Below, in pieces: positions 1 through 6,698 of a stretch of 21,028 nucleotides of DNA. The DNA is from JBDTZF01 sp040005265. Its GTDB lineage: Bacteria > Verrucomicrobiota > Verrucomicrobiia > Chthoniobacterales > UBA10450. Positions within the stretch are counted from its first letter, which is position 1; each line of letters opens with the position of its first letter. The stretch covers positions 1 to 21,028 of the forward strand of contig JBDTZF010000037.1 in assembly GCA_040005265.1 (NCBI GenBank). The letters are read 5' to 3'. The notes beneath the pieces are model-generated. The model ran no database searches. It was not told the origin of the DNA and worked only from the letters and a program-made list of their open reading frames with translations. The position numbers and the translations under genes are program-made.

Positions 1-66
1 GATCAAACTACCGTTGCTGCATTCCTGCCCTGGCGGGGTTCGTAAGTCCTCAATCCATAGCCCCTG
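1..66 (-). ncRNA. ffs: Signal recognition particle RNA (bacterial small SRP RNA), 3' end cut by window edge
   Basis: SRP RNA binds the Ffh protein and targets nascent membrane and secreted proteins to the translocon. Read on the minus strand, the segment contains the conserved helix 8: CCGCCAGG, then GCA-GGAA-TGC (a 3-bp stem closing a GGAA tetraloop, at about 28 to 19), then AGCAACGG. This matches the universal bacterial pattern CAGG..GGAA..AGCA flanked by complementary CCG/CGG. Upstream lies ACTTACGAACCCCG, also typical of this RNA. The 5' end is placed at the GGGGC near 64 and is approximate; the 3' half of the closing helix lies beyond base 1. I see no convincing promoter upstream on the minus strand. 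The recognition comes from motif and secondary structure only. Confidence 0.82.
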
Positions 67-210
67 ACGGAGAGGAAGGATTCACATAAGATCGAGATCG
101 TGCAAACGCGAATGACGAAATCCGGACGATAAAGCAACGCCCGACCGGCAATTTCGTCATTTGTGCTTCGTCGCATTGACACCCGCTCTTCATTTTGTTT
201 GCATCGGGCT

Positions 211-420
211 GTGAAATGGCTGGCGCTCCTATTGCTTATAGTCCTTGAATCTTCCTGCACCACTCTGGTAAACCGCCGCGATCTCTACAGCCCGGAGCCC
301 GCGCCCGATTCGAGGGAAATGGCGCGCCGCATGTCCGGCGCGACGATGACTACGACCACCACCACTACCACGACCAAGCACACCGAAGAGGTGACACCGC
401 CGCCGGAGTTCCGGTATTGA
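211..420 (+). CDS. Small putative lipoprotein with a threonine run
   Basis: From the GTG at 211 the product is 69 residues: MKW, a hydrophobic stretch (4-12) and a lipobox-like LESSC ending at Cys16, so a lipid-anchored envelope protein is likely. Glu at the -3 position is not ideal for signal peptidase II. An in-frame TTG at 163 would give 85 residues but would put 16 extra residues, several of them Arg or His, before the signal, so 211 is preferred. The mature part is short and polar, with nine consecutive Thr (about 49-57) and a PPPEFRY end. No family is recognised. A TTGACA at 176-181 with a poor -10 (TTGCAT, 17-bp spacer) lies directly upstream. The gene stands alone between the SRP RNA and rpmI, both on the other strand. 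Confidence 0.55.
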   Translation: MKWLALLLLIVLESSCTTLVNRRDLYSPEPAPDSREMARRMSGATMTTTTTTTTTKHTEEVTPPPEFRY

Positions 421-431
421 TCGTTATTCCT

Positions 432-499
432 GCTCTTACTCTTTAACTTTCACCTGCACGGCCGTTGCCCGAGAGAGCAAGAGAACGTGAAAGTGCAAG
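432..499. repeat. Short imperfect inverted repeat between lipoprotein gene and rpmI
   Basis: The arms CTTTCAC (447-453) and GTGAAAG (487-493) are perfectly complementary, and flanking bases extend the similarity (TAACTTTCACCTGCAC against GTGAAAGTGCAAG). The segment 432-459 in reverse complement also resembles 16442-16460 (GTGCA.GTGAAAG..AGTAAG), so it may be a dispersed genomic repeat. It sits between two convergent genes and could help end transcription from both sides, but there is no T-tract. Confidence 0.35.
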
Positions 500-530
500 A
501 CTCAGGTTGCACCGAATCTGCTCGTCAAAC

Positions 531-740
531 CTAACCGAACGGCAAATTCGCCTTGATCCGTGCTACATCTGTCCGGTCCACCAGAGCCATCTTGCTCAGG
601 TGCCGCTTGCGCTTTGCGCTCTTGGACGACATCAAATGCCGGCGGGACGCCTGCGACCGTAATACCTTGCCGGTGCCAGTGATCTTGAAACGTTTGGAAA
701 CGGCTTTCCTGGTCTTACTGCGAGCAATTGACTTCGGCAT
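531..740 (-). CDS. rpmI: 50S ribosomal protein L35
   Basis: L35 is a small basic protein of the large ribosomal subunit. The 69-residue product starts MPKSIARSKT and contains the family signature KRFKITGTGKVLR, the central RRHLMSSKSAKRKRHL and the C-terminal DVARIKANLPF. The usual length is 64-66, so it is near full length with a slightly longer N terminus. An in-frame extension to 776 exists, but the MPK start at 740 is the family start. A GGAGG lies about 20 bases upstream, rather far for a ribosome binding site. The classical partners infC (upstream) and rplT (downstream) are absent from both sides: a lipoprotein gene and an outer membrane protein gene, both plus strand, flank it. It therefore appears monocistronic. 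Confidence 0.95.
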   Translation of the reverse strand: MPKSIARSKTRKAVSKRFKITGTGKVLRSQASRRHLMSSKSAKRKRHLSKMALVDRTDVARIKANLPFG

Positions 741-824
741 AAGCGCGAAAGATAGCCAGCCCTCCGGTGGTGACAAGCTGCCTTTTACCCGGTAACGCCT
801 CTGTAAGAAAAAAGCTCTTAGCCA

Positions 825-853
825 TTGACAGGTTATCGCTGGCTGGATAAAAG
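825..853 (+). promoter_or_regulatory. Putative sigma70-type promoter for the outer membrane protein gene
   Basis: A perfect TTGACA (825-830) is followed after 17 bases by TAAAAG (848-853), which matches TATAAT at four of six positions. The predicted transcription start would fall at about 860, at or next to the ATG at 861, implying a leaderless or near-leaderless mRNA. No Shine-Dalgarno sequence is visible before that ATG, which fits. Confidence 0.4.
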
Positions 854-860
854 CACAGCA

Positions 861-1634
861 ATGAAGAAACTGACGTTAACCTTTGCAGTGTTATGCGCGT
901 TGGGCGCTTGGGCTTATGCCGGTCCGGAACCATTGGCTTCCGGAAAAGAGATGAAGCAAGTTGTTCCGCAACCGCCGGCTTGTCCCAACTGGAGCGGTTT
1001 CTATATTGGTGCTTTCGGCGGATATAAATATGGGGTTTTCGATCCCAGTCTTAGTGCCACTGAAGACGAGTCCGAAGACGCGCGCGCAGTCGAATCTCGC
1101 GCCAACGACGACATCAGCGGGAGCGGGGGGGAAGCGGGCGGCCTGATCGGTTACAACTTTCAAGTACACAACTGGGTTCTCGGTCTGGAGGCTGCCGGAG
1201 GTTACCTTTGGTTGCGAAATTCAGAAAAAGGGCGGTTTGCCATACCTGATAGCGACGATATTTATGCTCTCTCCACCTCGTTCAAAACAAATTATCTACT
1301 AACGGTGGGACCGCGAATCGGCTACGCTCTATGCAAGTGGTTACCCTATGTGACGGGGGGCATGGCCCTGGGTAATCTCGATTTCAGTCAGGAGATTTCC
1401 GAAACTGACGACTGGACCCAACGTCGCAGCAAGAGCGAAGACAATGTCGGCTGGTTCGTCGGTGGCGGTCTGCAATACGCGCTCACCAATCACTGGAGCG
1501 TGAGAGCCCAGTACCAATACATCGATCTCGGTGATGTCAGCCTAAACTTTAACGTGCCCGATGAATTCACTGCCAGCAGTAAGATTCGCCTCAGAGAACA
1601 CAACGCCAACGTTGCGGTCATTTTCGGGTTTTAA
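861..1634 (+). CDS. Outer membrane beta-barrel protein (Omp25/Omp31/OmpA-like porin fold)
   Basis: The 257-residue product begins with a signal peptide (MKKLTLTFAVLCALGAWAYA, cleavage after residue 20) and then, after a short linker, NWSGFYIGAFGGYKYG, the typical first strand of the small 8-stranded outer membrane barrel family. Later strands alternate polar and aromatic residues (VGPRIGYAL, VGWFVGGGLQYALTNHWSVRAQYQYIDLG), and the chain ends NVAVIFGF with a terminal Phe, the usual signal for outer membrane assembly. A longer reading from TTG at 825 would bury the signal peptide, so the ATG at 861 is chosen. The specific role (structural, adhesion or small-molecule pore) cannot be told from sequence. 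It is followed by a hairpin terminator. Confidence 0.88.
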   Translation: MKKLTLTFAVLCALGAWAYAGPEPLASGKEMKQVVPQPPACPNWSGFYIGAFGGYKYGVFDPSLSATEDESEDARAVESRANDDISGSGGEAGGLIGYNFQVHNWVLGLEAAGGYLWLRNSEKGRFAIPDSDDIYALSTSFKTNYLLTVGPRIGYALCKWLPYVTGGMALGNLDFSQEISETDDWTQRRSKSEDNVGWFVGGGLQYALTNHWSVRAQYQYIDLGDVSLNFNVPDEFTASSKIRLREHNANVAVIFGF

Positions 1635-1658
1635 TCCACTACCGGATCTTTAACTTAC

Positions 1659-1687
1659 GCACGAGCCGGGTTGATCCCGGCTCGTGC
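1659..1687 (+). terminator. Strong hairpin after the outer membrane protein gene
   Basis: Perfect 12-bp arms GCACGAGCCGGG and CCCGGCTCGTGC are separated by a 5-base loop (TTGAT), 24 bases after the stop codon. The T-tract that follows is weak (TATTTCC), so termination may be less efficient than for a canonical site. The rest of the spacer, 1688-1916, holds no gene, tRNA or convincing promoter that I can see; a 68-codon ORF there has no recognisable features. Confidence 0.75.
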
Positions 1688-1916
1688 TATTTCCGGGCGT
1701 TGCGGGAATCATTCGCATCGCTTCCAGGATCCGCCACCACATACTTCAACACGGCCATTACCTAAATTTCCGCTCGTGTTTCTGAAGCGGGATAATGGAA
1801 GGTCGGCTCAAACGAATCCACTTGAGACAGGTAGTTACGGGGAAATGTCGGGGTCGCATGGCGATCTATCCAAGTAAAACTTCTCGCGTCCGTTCTTTCT
1901 CGGAACATTGTTGGGC

Positions 1917-3194
1917 ATGGGGAATGTGACGCCAGAAAGACCGCACGTCGTAATCGTCGGCGCAGGCGCAGGAGGGCTCGAAGCAGCCAAGAAGCTCGCC
2001 TGCGAGGACGTTCGCGTCACGGTGATCGACCGAACCAATTATCATCTTTTTCAGCCGCTGCTCTATCAGGTGGCCACCGCGGCCCTCTCCCCCGCCGATA
2101 TTGCCGCACCGATCCGAGGCGTCCTGAGCGGTTGCAAAAACGTGGACGTAATCCTCGCCGAGGTACAGACGGTCGATGTCGATGCCAGGAAGGTCAAAGC
2201 GGCGGACATCGAGCTTGGCTATGATTTTCTTATTCTCGCAACGGGAGCGCGCCATTCCTATTTCGGCCACAATGACTGGGAGAAGTTCGCGCCGGGATTG
2301 AAAAGTCTCGAAGACGCGATCGAGGTACGCCGGCGCGTCCTGATGGCGTTTGAGTATGCGGAAAAAGTTCGGGACGAAGCTGCCCGCAAAGCCGCAATGA
2401 CCTTTATGATTATCGGCGGCGGCCCCACCGGGGTAGAAATGGCCGGGGCCATCGCGGAGATCGCGCGCTATACCCTCGCGAAAGACTTCCGTCATATCGA
2501 CCCGTCGCAATCGCGCATCATCGTCGTGGAAGGCGAACCGCGTTTGCTCGCCTCGTTTCCGGAGGATTTATCAGCCAGCGCGCTGAAACAACTCGTCGCT
2601 CTTGGCGTTGAAGTCCGCACCGGCGTGCACGCAACAAACCTCAGCGACGACGGCGTGCAGGTCGGCGACGAATTTATTCCCTGCCGGGTAAAAATTTGGG
2701 CTGCCGGGAACAACGCCTCGTTCCTCGGGAAGACGCTCGGAGTTCCGGTCGATCGGGTCGGACGCGTCGTCGTTAATGAAGACCTGACTATTCCAGGGCA
2801 TCCCGAAATCCAGGTGATCGGCGACCTGGCAAACTTTTCCCATAAAGGCGGCAAACCGTTGCCCGGTGTTTCGCCGGTCGCGATGCAGCAAGGCCGGCAT
2901 GCTGCGGGAAATATTTTGGCGGTAATTGGTGGAGGAAAGCCGCAGCCATTCCATTACTGGGACAAAGGGAGCATGGCCACGATCGGCCGGAACAAAGCCG
3001 TAGCTGACATCAGGTTCATGCATTTGAGCGGGCTGCCAGCCTGGCTGGCCTGGTTATTCGTCCACCTCATTTTCCTGGTCGGCTTCCGGAATCGGATCGC
3101 TGTTATTTTTCAATGGGCCTGGGCGTATCTCACTTTCAACAAGGGCGCCCGGTTGATCACGCGCAATTTCCAATCCGAACAACGACCGCCATGA
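1917..3194 (+). CDS. ndh: Type II NADH:quinone oxidoreductase (NDH-2)
   Basis: This FAD enzyme oxidises NADH and reduces membrane quinone without pumping protons. The 425-residue product has the N-terminal FAD Rossmann motif GAGAGG (15-20), the NDH-2 block NYHLFQPLLYQVATAAL (41-57), LILATGARHSY near the first domain boundary, a second dinucleotide motif GGGPTG (167-172) for NADH, and IGD (301-303) contacting FAD. The C-terminal region (about 373-405) is hydrophobic and amphipathic, fitting peripheral membrane attachment. The ATG at 1917 is chosen; two in-frame TTG codons at 1908 and 1911 are alternatives adding 2-3 residues. No clear Shine-Dalgarno is seen. The stop overlaps the panE start by ATGA, so the two are translationally coupled. 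Confidence 0.93.
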   Translation: MGNVTPERPHVVIVGAGAGGLEAAKKLACEDVRVTVIDRTNYHLFQPLLYQVATAALSPADIAAPIRGVLSGCKNVDVILAEVQTVDVDARKVKAADIELGYDFLILATGARHSYFGHNDWEKFAPGLKSLEDAIEVRRRVLMAFEYAEKVRDEAARKAAMTFMIIGGGPTGVEMAGAIAEIARYTLAKDFRHIDPSQSRIIVVEGEPRLLASFPEDLSASALKQLVALGVEVRTGVHATNLSDDGVQVGDEFIPCRVKIWAAGNNASFLGKTLGVPVDRVGRVVVNEDLTIPGHPEIQVIGDLANFSHKGGKPLPGVSPVAMQQGRHAAGNILAVIGGGKPQPFHYWDKGSMATIGRNKAVADIRFMHLSGLPAWLAWLFVHLIFLVGFRNRIAVIFQWAWAYLTFNKGARLITRNFQSEQRPP

Positions 3195-4183
3195 GGATCG
3201 GGGTGGTTGGCGCGGGAGCCATTGGTTCGTATTACGGCGCGAAGCTCGCTCACGGCGGCAACGACGTTCATTTTTTGATCCGCGGCGATTTGAGCGGATT
3301 ACAACGCACCGGCATCCATGTTCGCGGCAAAGGCGAAGATTTTCACGTCGCGACAGTGAACTGCTACAATTCCACCGAGGAAATCGGCCCCTGCGATTTG
3401 GTCCTTGTCGCCGTCAAGACAACATCCAATCCCGACCTTGTTGGTCTTTTATCGCCACTCTTACACGCGGGAACAATGCTGCTCACGTTGCAAAACGGTT
3501 TGGGCAACGAAGAGTTTTTGGCTGAGCATTTCGGCGCCGAGCGCGTGATGGGCGGTCTCTGCTTCATCTGTTTAACCCGGAATACGCGGTCGGAGATCGA
3601 GCGCTACGACCATGGCCATGTTGTGATCGGAGAGCACGGACGCGCACCAGGCGAACGAATCCGGGCGATCGCTGCTCTATTCTCCGCTTGCGGAATCGAA
3701 TGCAATGTCGCCCAAGACCTGGCACTCGAGCATTGGCGCAAACTGGTCTGGAACATTCCTTTTAACGGGTTGTCGATCCTCGCCGGCAGCATCAACACCG
3801 AAGCCATCCTGGCAGATAAAGCTTTGCACCGCTCGGCCCTGGGCCTCATGCATGAGATAATCGAAGCCGCTAACAAGCTCGGACATCTCCTGAATAACGG
3901 CGACGCTGCGGAACAAATAAGGCGAACCGAAATGATGGGAGCGTACACGCCTTCAACATTGCTTGATTGGCAAGCAGGCAAACCACTCGAAATCGAAGCG
4001 ATTTGGGGCGAACCATTGCGTCGCGCTGCCGCCGCTGGCGCCAAGACTCCGCGGCTCGAAATCGTTTACTCATTACTAAGACATCTCAATGAACGACGAC
4101 AACACATAGGGCCCAGCAACGTCCTAATATCTTGCCCCGAAGACCCGACCGCTTTAACCGGTCAAGTTACAAGAAGCCAATGA
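3191..4183 (+). CDS. panE: 2-dehydropantoate 2-reductase (ketopantoate reductase)
   Basis: It reduces ketopantoate to pantoate with NADPH, a step of pantothenate and CoA synthesis in the cytoplasm. The 330-residue product opens with MRIGVVGAGAIGSYYG (nucleotide-binding GAGAIG at 7-12), has the conserved AVKT lysine (K76), QNGLGN (101-106), and KLVWNIPFN with the likely catalytic Lys184 and Asn residues 188 and 192. The length is close to the family norm (about 300-320). The ATG at 3191 overlaps the ndh TGA, and the gene's own TGA overlaps the ybeY ATG. An upstream in-frame start inside ndh would add 26 residues before the glycine-rich strand and is rejected. PanE-like reductases of other substrates share this fold, so the substrate is inferred. 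Confidence 0.88.
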   Translation: MRIGVVGAGAIGSYYGAKLAHGGNDVHFLIRGDLSGLQRTGIHVRGKGEDFHVATVNCYNSTEEIGPCDLVLVAVKTTSNPDLVGLLSPLLHAGTMLLTLQNGLGNEEFLAEHFGAERVMGGLCFICLTRNTRSEIERYDHGHVVIGEHGRAPGERIRAIAALFSACGIECNVAQDLALEHWRKLVWNIPFNGLSILAGSINTEAILADKALHRSALGLMHEIIEAANKLGHLLNNGDAAEQIRRTEMMGAYTPSTLLDWQAGKPLEIEAIWGEPLRRAAAAGAKTPRLEIVYSLLRHLNERRQHIGPSNVLISCPEDPTALTGQVTRSQ

Positions 4184-4626
4184 GCGCTGCTGGGGGTGAA
4201 TTTCCGCTGATCCTAGTGCGCAACTTGCAGCGCACTGTCGCGGTCAATACGCTCGATCTTGAACAATTCGCTGCCAAAGCCGTGCGCGCCTGTTTTCAAT
4301 CCAAAAAACGCAGAGCGACCGACTTGACGAAATTACGTGAGGTCTCTGTCTTAATTGTTTCCGATCGGCGAATGGCGTTATTGCATCGAAGATTTCTCAA
4401 TCAATCGGGTCCGACCGATGTGCTGACGTTCAAACACGGGGAAATCTTCATCAGCGCTGAGACCGCGCGACGAAACGCGCGGGCCTTCAGAAACTCGCTC
4501 GCCGGTGAATTGCGATTGTATGTCGTTCACGGTCTTCTTCATCTGCACGGTTTTGACGATCGAACTCAAGTCGACGCGCGGGCCATGGAGGCGAGGCAAA
4601 GGAAAATTCTCGGTTCAGTCAAATAA
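4180..4626 (+). CDS. ybeY: Endoribonuclease / 16S rRNA maturation factor YbeY, variant metal site
   Basis: YbeY is a single-domain metallo-RNase acting in 16S rRNA 3'-end maturation and ribosome quality control. The 148-residue product has the family segments LHRRFLNQSGPTDVLTF (68-84), GEIFIS (87-92) and VVHGLLHLHGFDD (115-127). The usual zinc motif is HGxLHLxGYDH with three His. Here His117 and His121 are present but the third position is Asp127, so the metal is coordinated by His/His/Asp or by the nearby His123. The ATG at 4180 overlaps the panE stop (ATGA). A TTG at 4132 is the only longer start and lies inside panE. Confidence 0.9.
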   Translation: MSAAGGEFPLILVRNLQRTVAVNTLDLEQFAAKAVRACFQSKKRRATDLTKLREVSVLIVSDRRMALLHRRFLNQSGPTDVLTFKHGEIFISAETARRNARAFRNSLAGELRLYVVHGLLHLHGFDDRTQVDARAMEARQRKILGSVK

Positions 4627-4668
4627 CCCCCCTTGGAACAGAAAGCGCCGTATGTTAACCTTATTATT

Positions 4669-5058
4669 ATGAGTGGGGAGCGACGGCGGGGGCGTGCTAC
4701 GGCTGTCCGCGGTAACGCAGGATCGACATTGTATGAGCCGATCCTGGCTCTCGACCAGACAACCGGGCCGGCTACAATCGAGAGGCCCGCTACCGAAACG
4801 GAAACGGAATCGGAAGAAGAACTCGACCTTCCCTGGTTGGTGGTCGTTCACAATGATCCGGTGAATCTAATGACTTATGTGACGATGGTATTTCAGCGGG
4901 TCTTTGGTTACCCGCGTGAAAAGGCAGAGCGGCACATGCTGGAAGTTCATCAGAATGGTCGTTCCGTCCTGTGGGGCGGAATGCGCGAACGCGCGGAATT
5001 TTATGTGCAGCAGTTACATGGGCATCTGCTGCTCGCCACCATCGAGAAGTCACGTTGA
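4669..5058 (+). CDS. clpS: ATP-dependent Clp protease adaptor ClpS
   Basis: ClpS delivers N-degron substrates to ClpAP or ClpCP. The 129-residue product has a long acidic, probably disordered N-terminal tail (1-53) and then the ClpS core PWLVVVHNDPVNLMTYVTMV (55-74), VFGYPREKAERHMLEVHQNGRS with His94 at the substrate-binding histidine position, and a C-terminal ATIEK strand. HNDPVN resembles the actinobacterial form; the second Asp of the E. coli NDD motif is replaced by Pro64. The ATG at 4669 is chosen over a TTG at 4633; neither has a clear ribosome binding site. The next gene starts only 1 base after the stop, so clpS and the DUF2017 gene are almost certainly co-transcribed. Confidence 0.92.
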   Translation: MSGERRRGRATAVRGNAGSTLYEPILALDQTTGPATIERPATETETESEEELDLPWLVVVHNDPVNLMTYVTMVFQRVFGYPREKAERHMLEVHQNGRSVLWGGMRERAEFYVQQLHGHLLLATIEKSR

Positions 5059-5059
5059 T

Positions 5060-5566
5060 ATGGATATTTGCCGTCGAGATGGTGCCGTTGAAATCTCCGA
5101 TCTCGATCCGTTTCTGGCCGAGCTCCTCCGCCAAATCCCAACCAGCGCCGATCCCGAGGGTATTCCGGCCGTCGAGCAACGGCTCTTCAGCGCGCCGGCG
5201 GATTCCAGCGAAAATGAAGTCTGCAAAGAATGGAAGCTTTACGTGGAACCGGAATTGCGGCGCCTCTTTCAGTCAGCGACAGAAACCGTGGGAGAGGATT
5301 TAAAGCAACTTTGCGGTAAGGAAAAATCATTCGCTAATCGCACCCTGCACATACCAACCCAGCACATGGACGCATGGCTGAATGCGCTCAATCAAGCGCG
5401 CCTGGCCCTGGCGGCAAAACATAATTTCACCGATACCGAGTTGGGCGATCACAACCGCTCACCGGTCGGATCGCGGCGCGACCTAAGTCTGTTCCAGATC
5501 AACTTCTATGGATTCATCCAGGAATTTCTCCTGCGCGACTTGGACGCCCGGGAGGAACAGACCTAG
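5060..5566 (+). CDS. DUF2017 family protein, clpS neighbour
   Basis: The 168-residue soluble protein has no signal peptide or membrane segment. It contains LDPFLAELLRQIPTSADPEG near the N terminus, KEWKLYVEPELRRLF mid-chain, and a helical C-terminal block (TQHMDAWLNALNQARLALAA, SRRDLSLFQINFYGFIQEFL), matching the layout of DUF2017, a family repeatedly encoded directly after clpS. The biochemical role is unknown; the linkage suggests a part in adaptor-mediated proteolysis. The ATG at 5060 lies 1 base past the clpS stop. Its TAG stop shares the palindrome CTAG with the stop of the convergent anti-sigma gene. The family assignment rests on context and recalled pattern, not a search. Confidence 0.75.
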   Translation: MDICRRDGAVEISDLDPFLAELLRQIPTSADPEGIPAVEQRLFSAPADSSENEVCKEWKLYVEPELRRLFQSATETVGEDLKQLCGKEKSFANRTLHIPTQHMDAWLNALNQARLALAAKHNFTDTELGDHNRSPVGSRRDLSLFQINFYGFIQEFLLRDLDAREEQT

Positions 5567-5799
5567 CTCTGTTTACGTTCTCGCACCATCGACATCAGAC
5601 GGTCCTTGATCGCAGAGGAGGATTTCGCAGGACGCAGACTCAAGGCAAAAGCCTCGTGCAGGCTGTAACACTCGGTAATAAAGTCTTCGGCTTTTTTGCC
5701 GAATTTCTTGCGCGCACTTTCAAACTCCTCCGTCTCATCGGGCTCAAGCGCCCCGATTACGTGGAGTCGCGCATGCTTTTGAAACTCTTCAAAGCTCAT
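5563..5799 (-). CDS. Short anti-sigma factor-like protein (RskA N-terminal type, no membrane segment)
   Basis: The 78-residue product reads MSFEEFQKHARLHVIGALEPDETEEF and so on. The ALEPDETEEFE segment matches the sigma-binding N-terminal helices of RskA-type anti-sigma K factors (A.YALGALdpeE..FE), followed by a helical stretch with HEAFALSLRP. Unlike RskA it lacks the transmembrane helix and periplasmic domain, and there is no HxxxCxxC zinc motif. It overlaps the 3' end of the sigma factor gene by 11 bases (ATG at 5799, sigma stop at 5791-5789), so the pair is co-translated. It most likely holds the ECF factor inactive in the cytoplasm, or is a trimmed remnant of a longer anti-sigma. Which it is cannot be settled here. 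Confidence 0.7.
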   Translation of the reverse strand: MSFEEFQKHARLHVIGALEPDETEEFESARKKFGKKAEDFITECYSLHEAFALSLRPAKSSSAIKDRLMSMVRERKQS

Positions 5800-6544
5800 C
5801 TTTCAACTCCTTAAGACCGTCATAGATTTTTTTAAGGCCCAGTTCAAGCCTCGTTTTCACTGTCCCTAAGGGTGTATTCGTTTTTGCGGCGATTTCGCGC
5901 TGGCTCATTCCGCGAAAAAAAGCCAATTCGATGGCCTGCTGCTGGGCCGGCGGGATCCGCTGGATCACCTCGCGAACAATGCTTCGGGTGTCGCTGAAAT
6001 CAATTTCTTCGGCAGTGGCGTTATGGACCCAGGCATCAGGCTGCTGCTCGGTTTCGGCCTGCAGGCGCTCCTCCGCACGGGCGTAGGCCTGCTTTTTTCG
6101 CAATCCATCGATTGCGCGGCGGCGCGCCAGCGTGACCATCCACCCGAGAGGCTTGCCTTTCTCGGCCGAGAAATTTTTCGCCTGATTCCAGATCTCCATG
6201 AAGATTTCCTGCAGTAAATCGTCGGCCTCAGCATCATTGTGAATCACACGCAAAATCAGGGCCTTTAAGATCCCGTTGTAACGATCGTAAAGCTGGGAAA
6301 GGGCGTCTGGATTCTCGGCCTGGATGCCGTGCATTAGCTCGAGATCGCTCGGGCCCTCTGGCTCAACCGGCGAAAGAATCGGGGCGGTCAATGATGCCGG
6401 GGCCTCGCTGTTAAAGCGCCGTAATGGCTTTTTTCCTTCTATGGAAACGCGGACGGACGCACGTCCCGTTGTTCGCCTTTTCAATCCGGCAATCTTCTTC
6501 TTTGCTTTAGGACGAGACCGCCCGGTGCGACGCATTTGGGTCAT
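5789..6544 (-). CDS. ECF-type RNA polymerase sigma factor (SigK/RskA-like class)
   Basis: This group 4 sigma factor directs RNA polymerase to a stress or envelope regulon. The 251-residue product has region 2 at about 82-150 (LYDRYNGILKALILRV, DDLLQEIFMEIW at 108-119, LARRRAIDGLRK) and region 4 at about 188-240 (RIPPAQQQAIELAFFRGMSQ, then REIAAKTNTPLGTVKTRL as the helix-turn-helix). About 65 residues precede region 2, Lys/Arg-rich at 5-43 then Pro-rich, longer than usual for ECF factors. Two close starts exist (6544 and 6535); 6544 is used. A short anti-sigma gene overlaps its 3' end, and a secreted NTF2-like gene is divergent and may be a target. Confidence 0.9.
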   Translation of the reverse strand: MTQMRRTGRSRPKAKKKIAGLKRRTTGRASVRVSIEGKKPLRRFNSEAPASLTAPILSPVEPEGPSDLELMHGIQAENPDALSQLYDRYNGILKALILRVIHNDAEADDLLQEIFMEIWNQAKNFSAEKGKPLGWMVTLARRRAIDGLRKKQAYARAEERLQAETEQQPDAWVHNATAEEIDFSDTRSIVREVIQRIPPAQQQAIELAFFRGMSQREIAAKTNTPLGTVKTRLELGLKKIYDGLKELKDEL

Positions 6545-6681
6545 TTAGGCTGCGCCAATGGCTTCGTCCAACCCTTTCGTCGGCATGAGTGCATTAGGCC
6601 TTGACCAGCGGACAGCCCCCTCGATACGCTCGCCCCCAATAACGCAAATTGACTCCGAAAAATCGGGGTCGTGACCGCCAG

Positions 6682-6698
6682 AGCGGCAGAAGGCCGCT
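6682..6698. repeat. Small inverted repeat in the sigma factor / NTF2-protein divergent spacer
   Basis: AGCGGC and GCCGCT are separated by AGAAG, 44 bases before the start of the secreted NTF2-like gene. It may fold in the 5' leader of that mRNA. A second short palindrome-like run (CCGA-AAAA-TCGG, then GGTCGTGACC) lies at about 6656-6676. No consensus promoter for the housekeeping sigma factor stands out in 6545-6742, so the spacer could hold an ECF-dependent promoter, but I cannot identify it. Confidence 0.3.

Noticed and set aside
163..420. DUF4266-type lipoprotein assignment
   Set aside because: The length and lipobox fit, but the typical PWERxxLAxPxM and DEHxYFS motifs are not present.
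1671..1877. 68-codon plus-strand frame after the outer membrane protein gene
   Set aside because: It starts inside the terminator hairpin loop and its composition (many Pro, His, Ser, Arg) shows no family.
1866..2510. 214-codon minus-strand frame over the start of ndh
   Set aside because: It is the antisense shadow of the FAD/NAD domains of ndh and has no family features.
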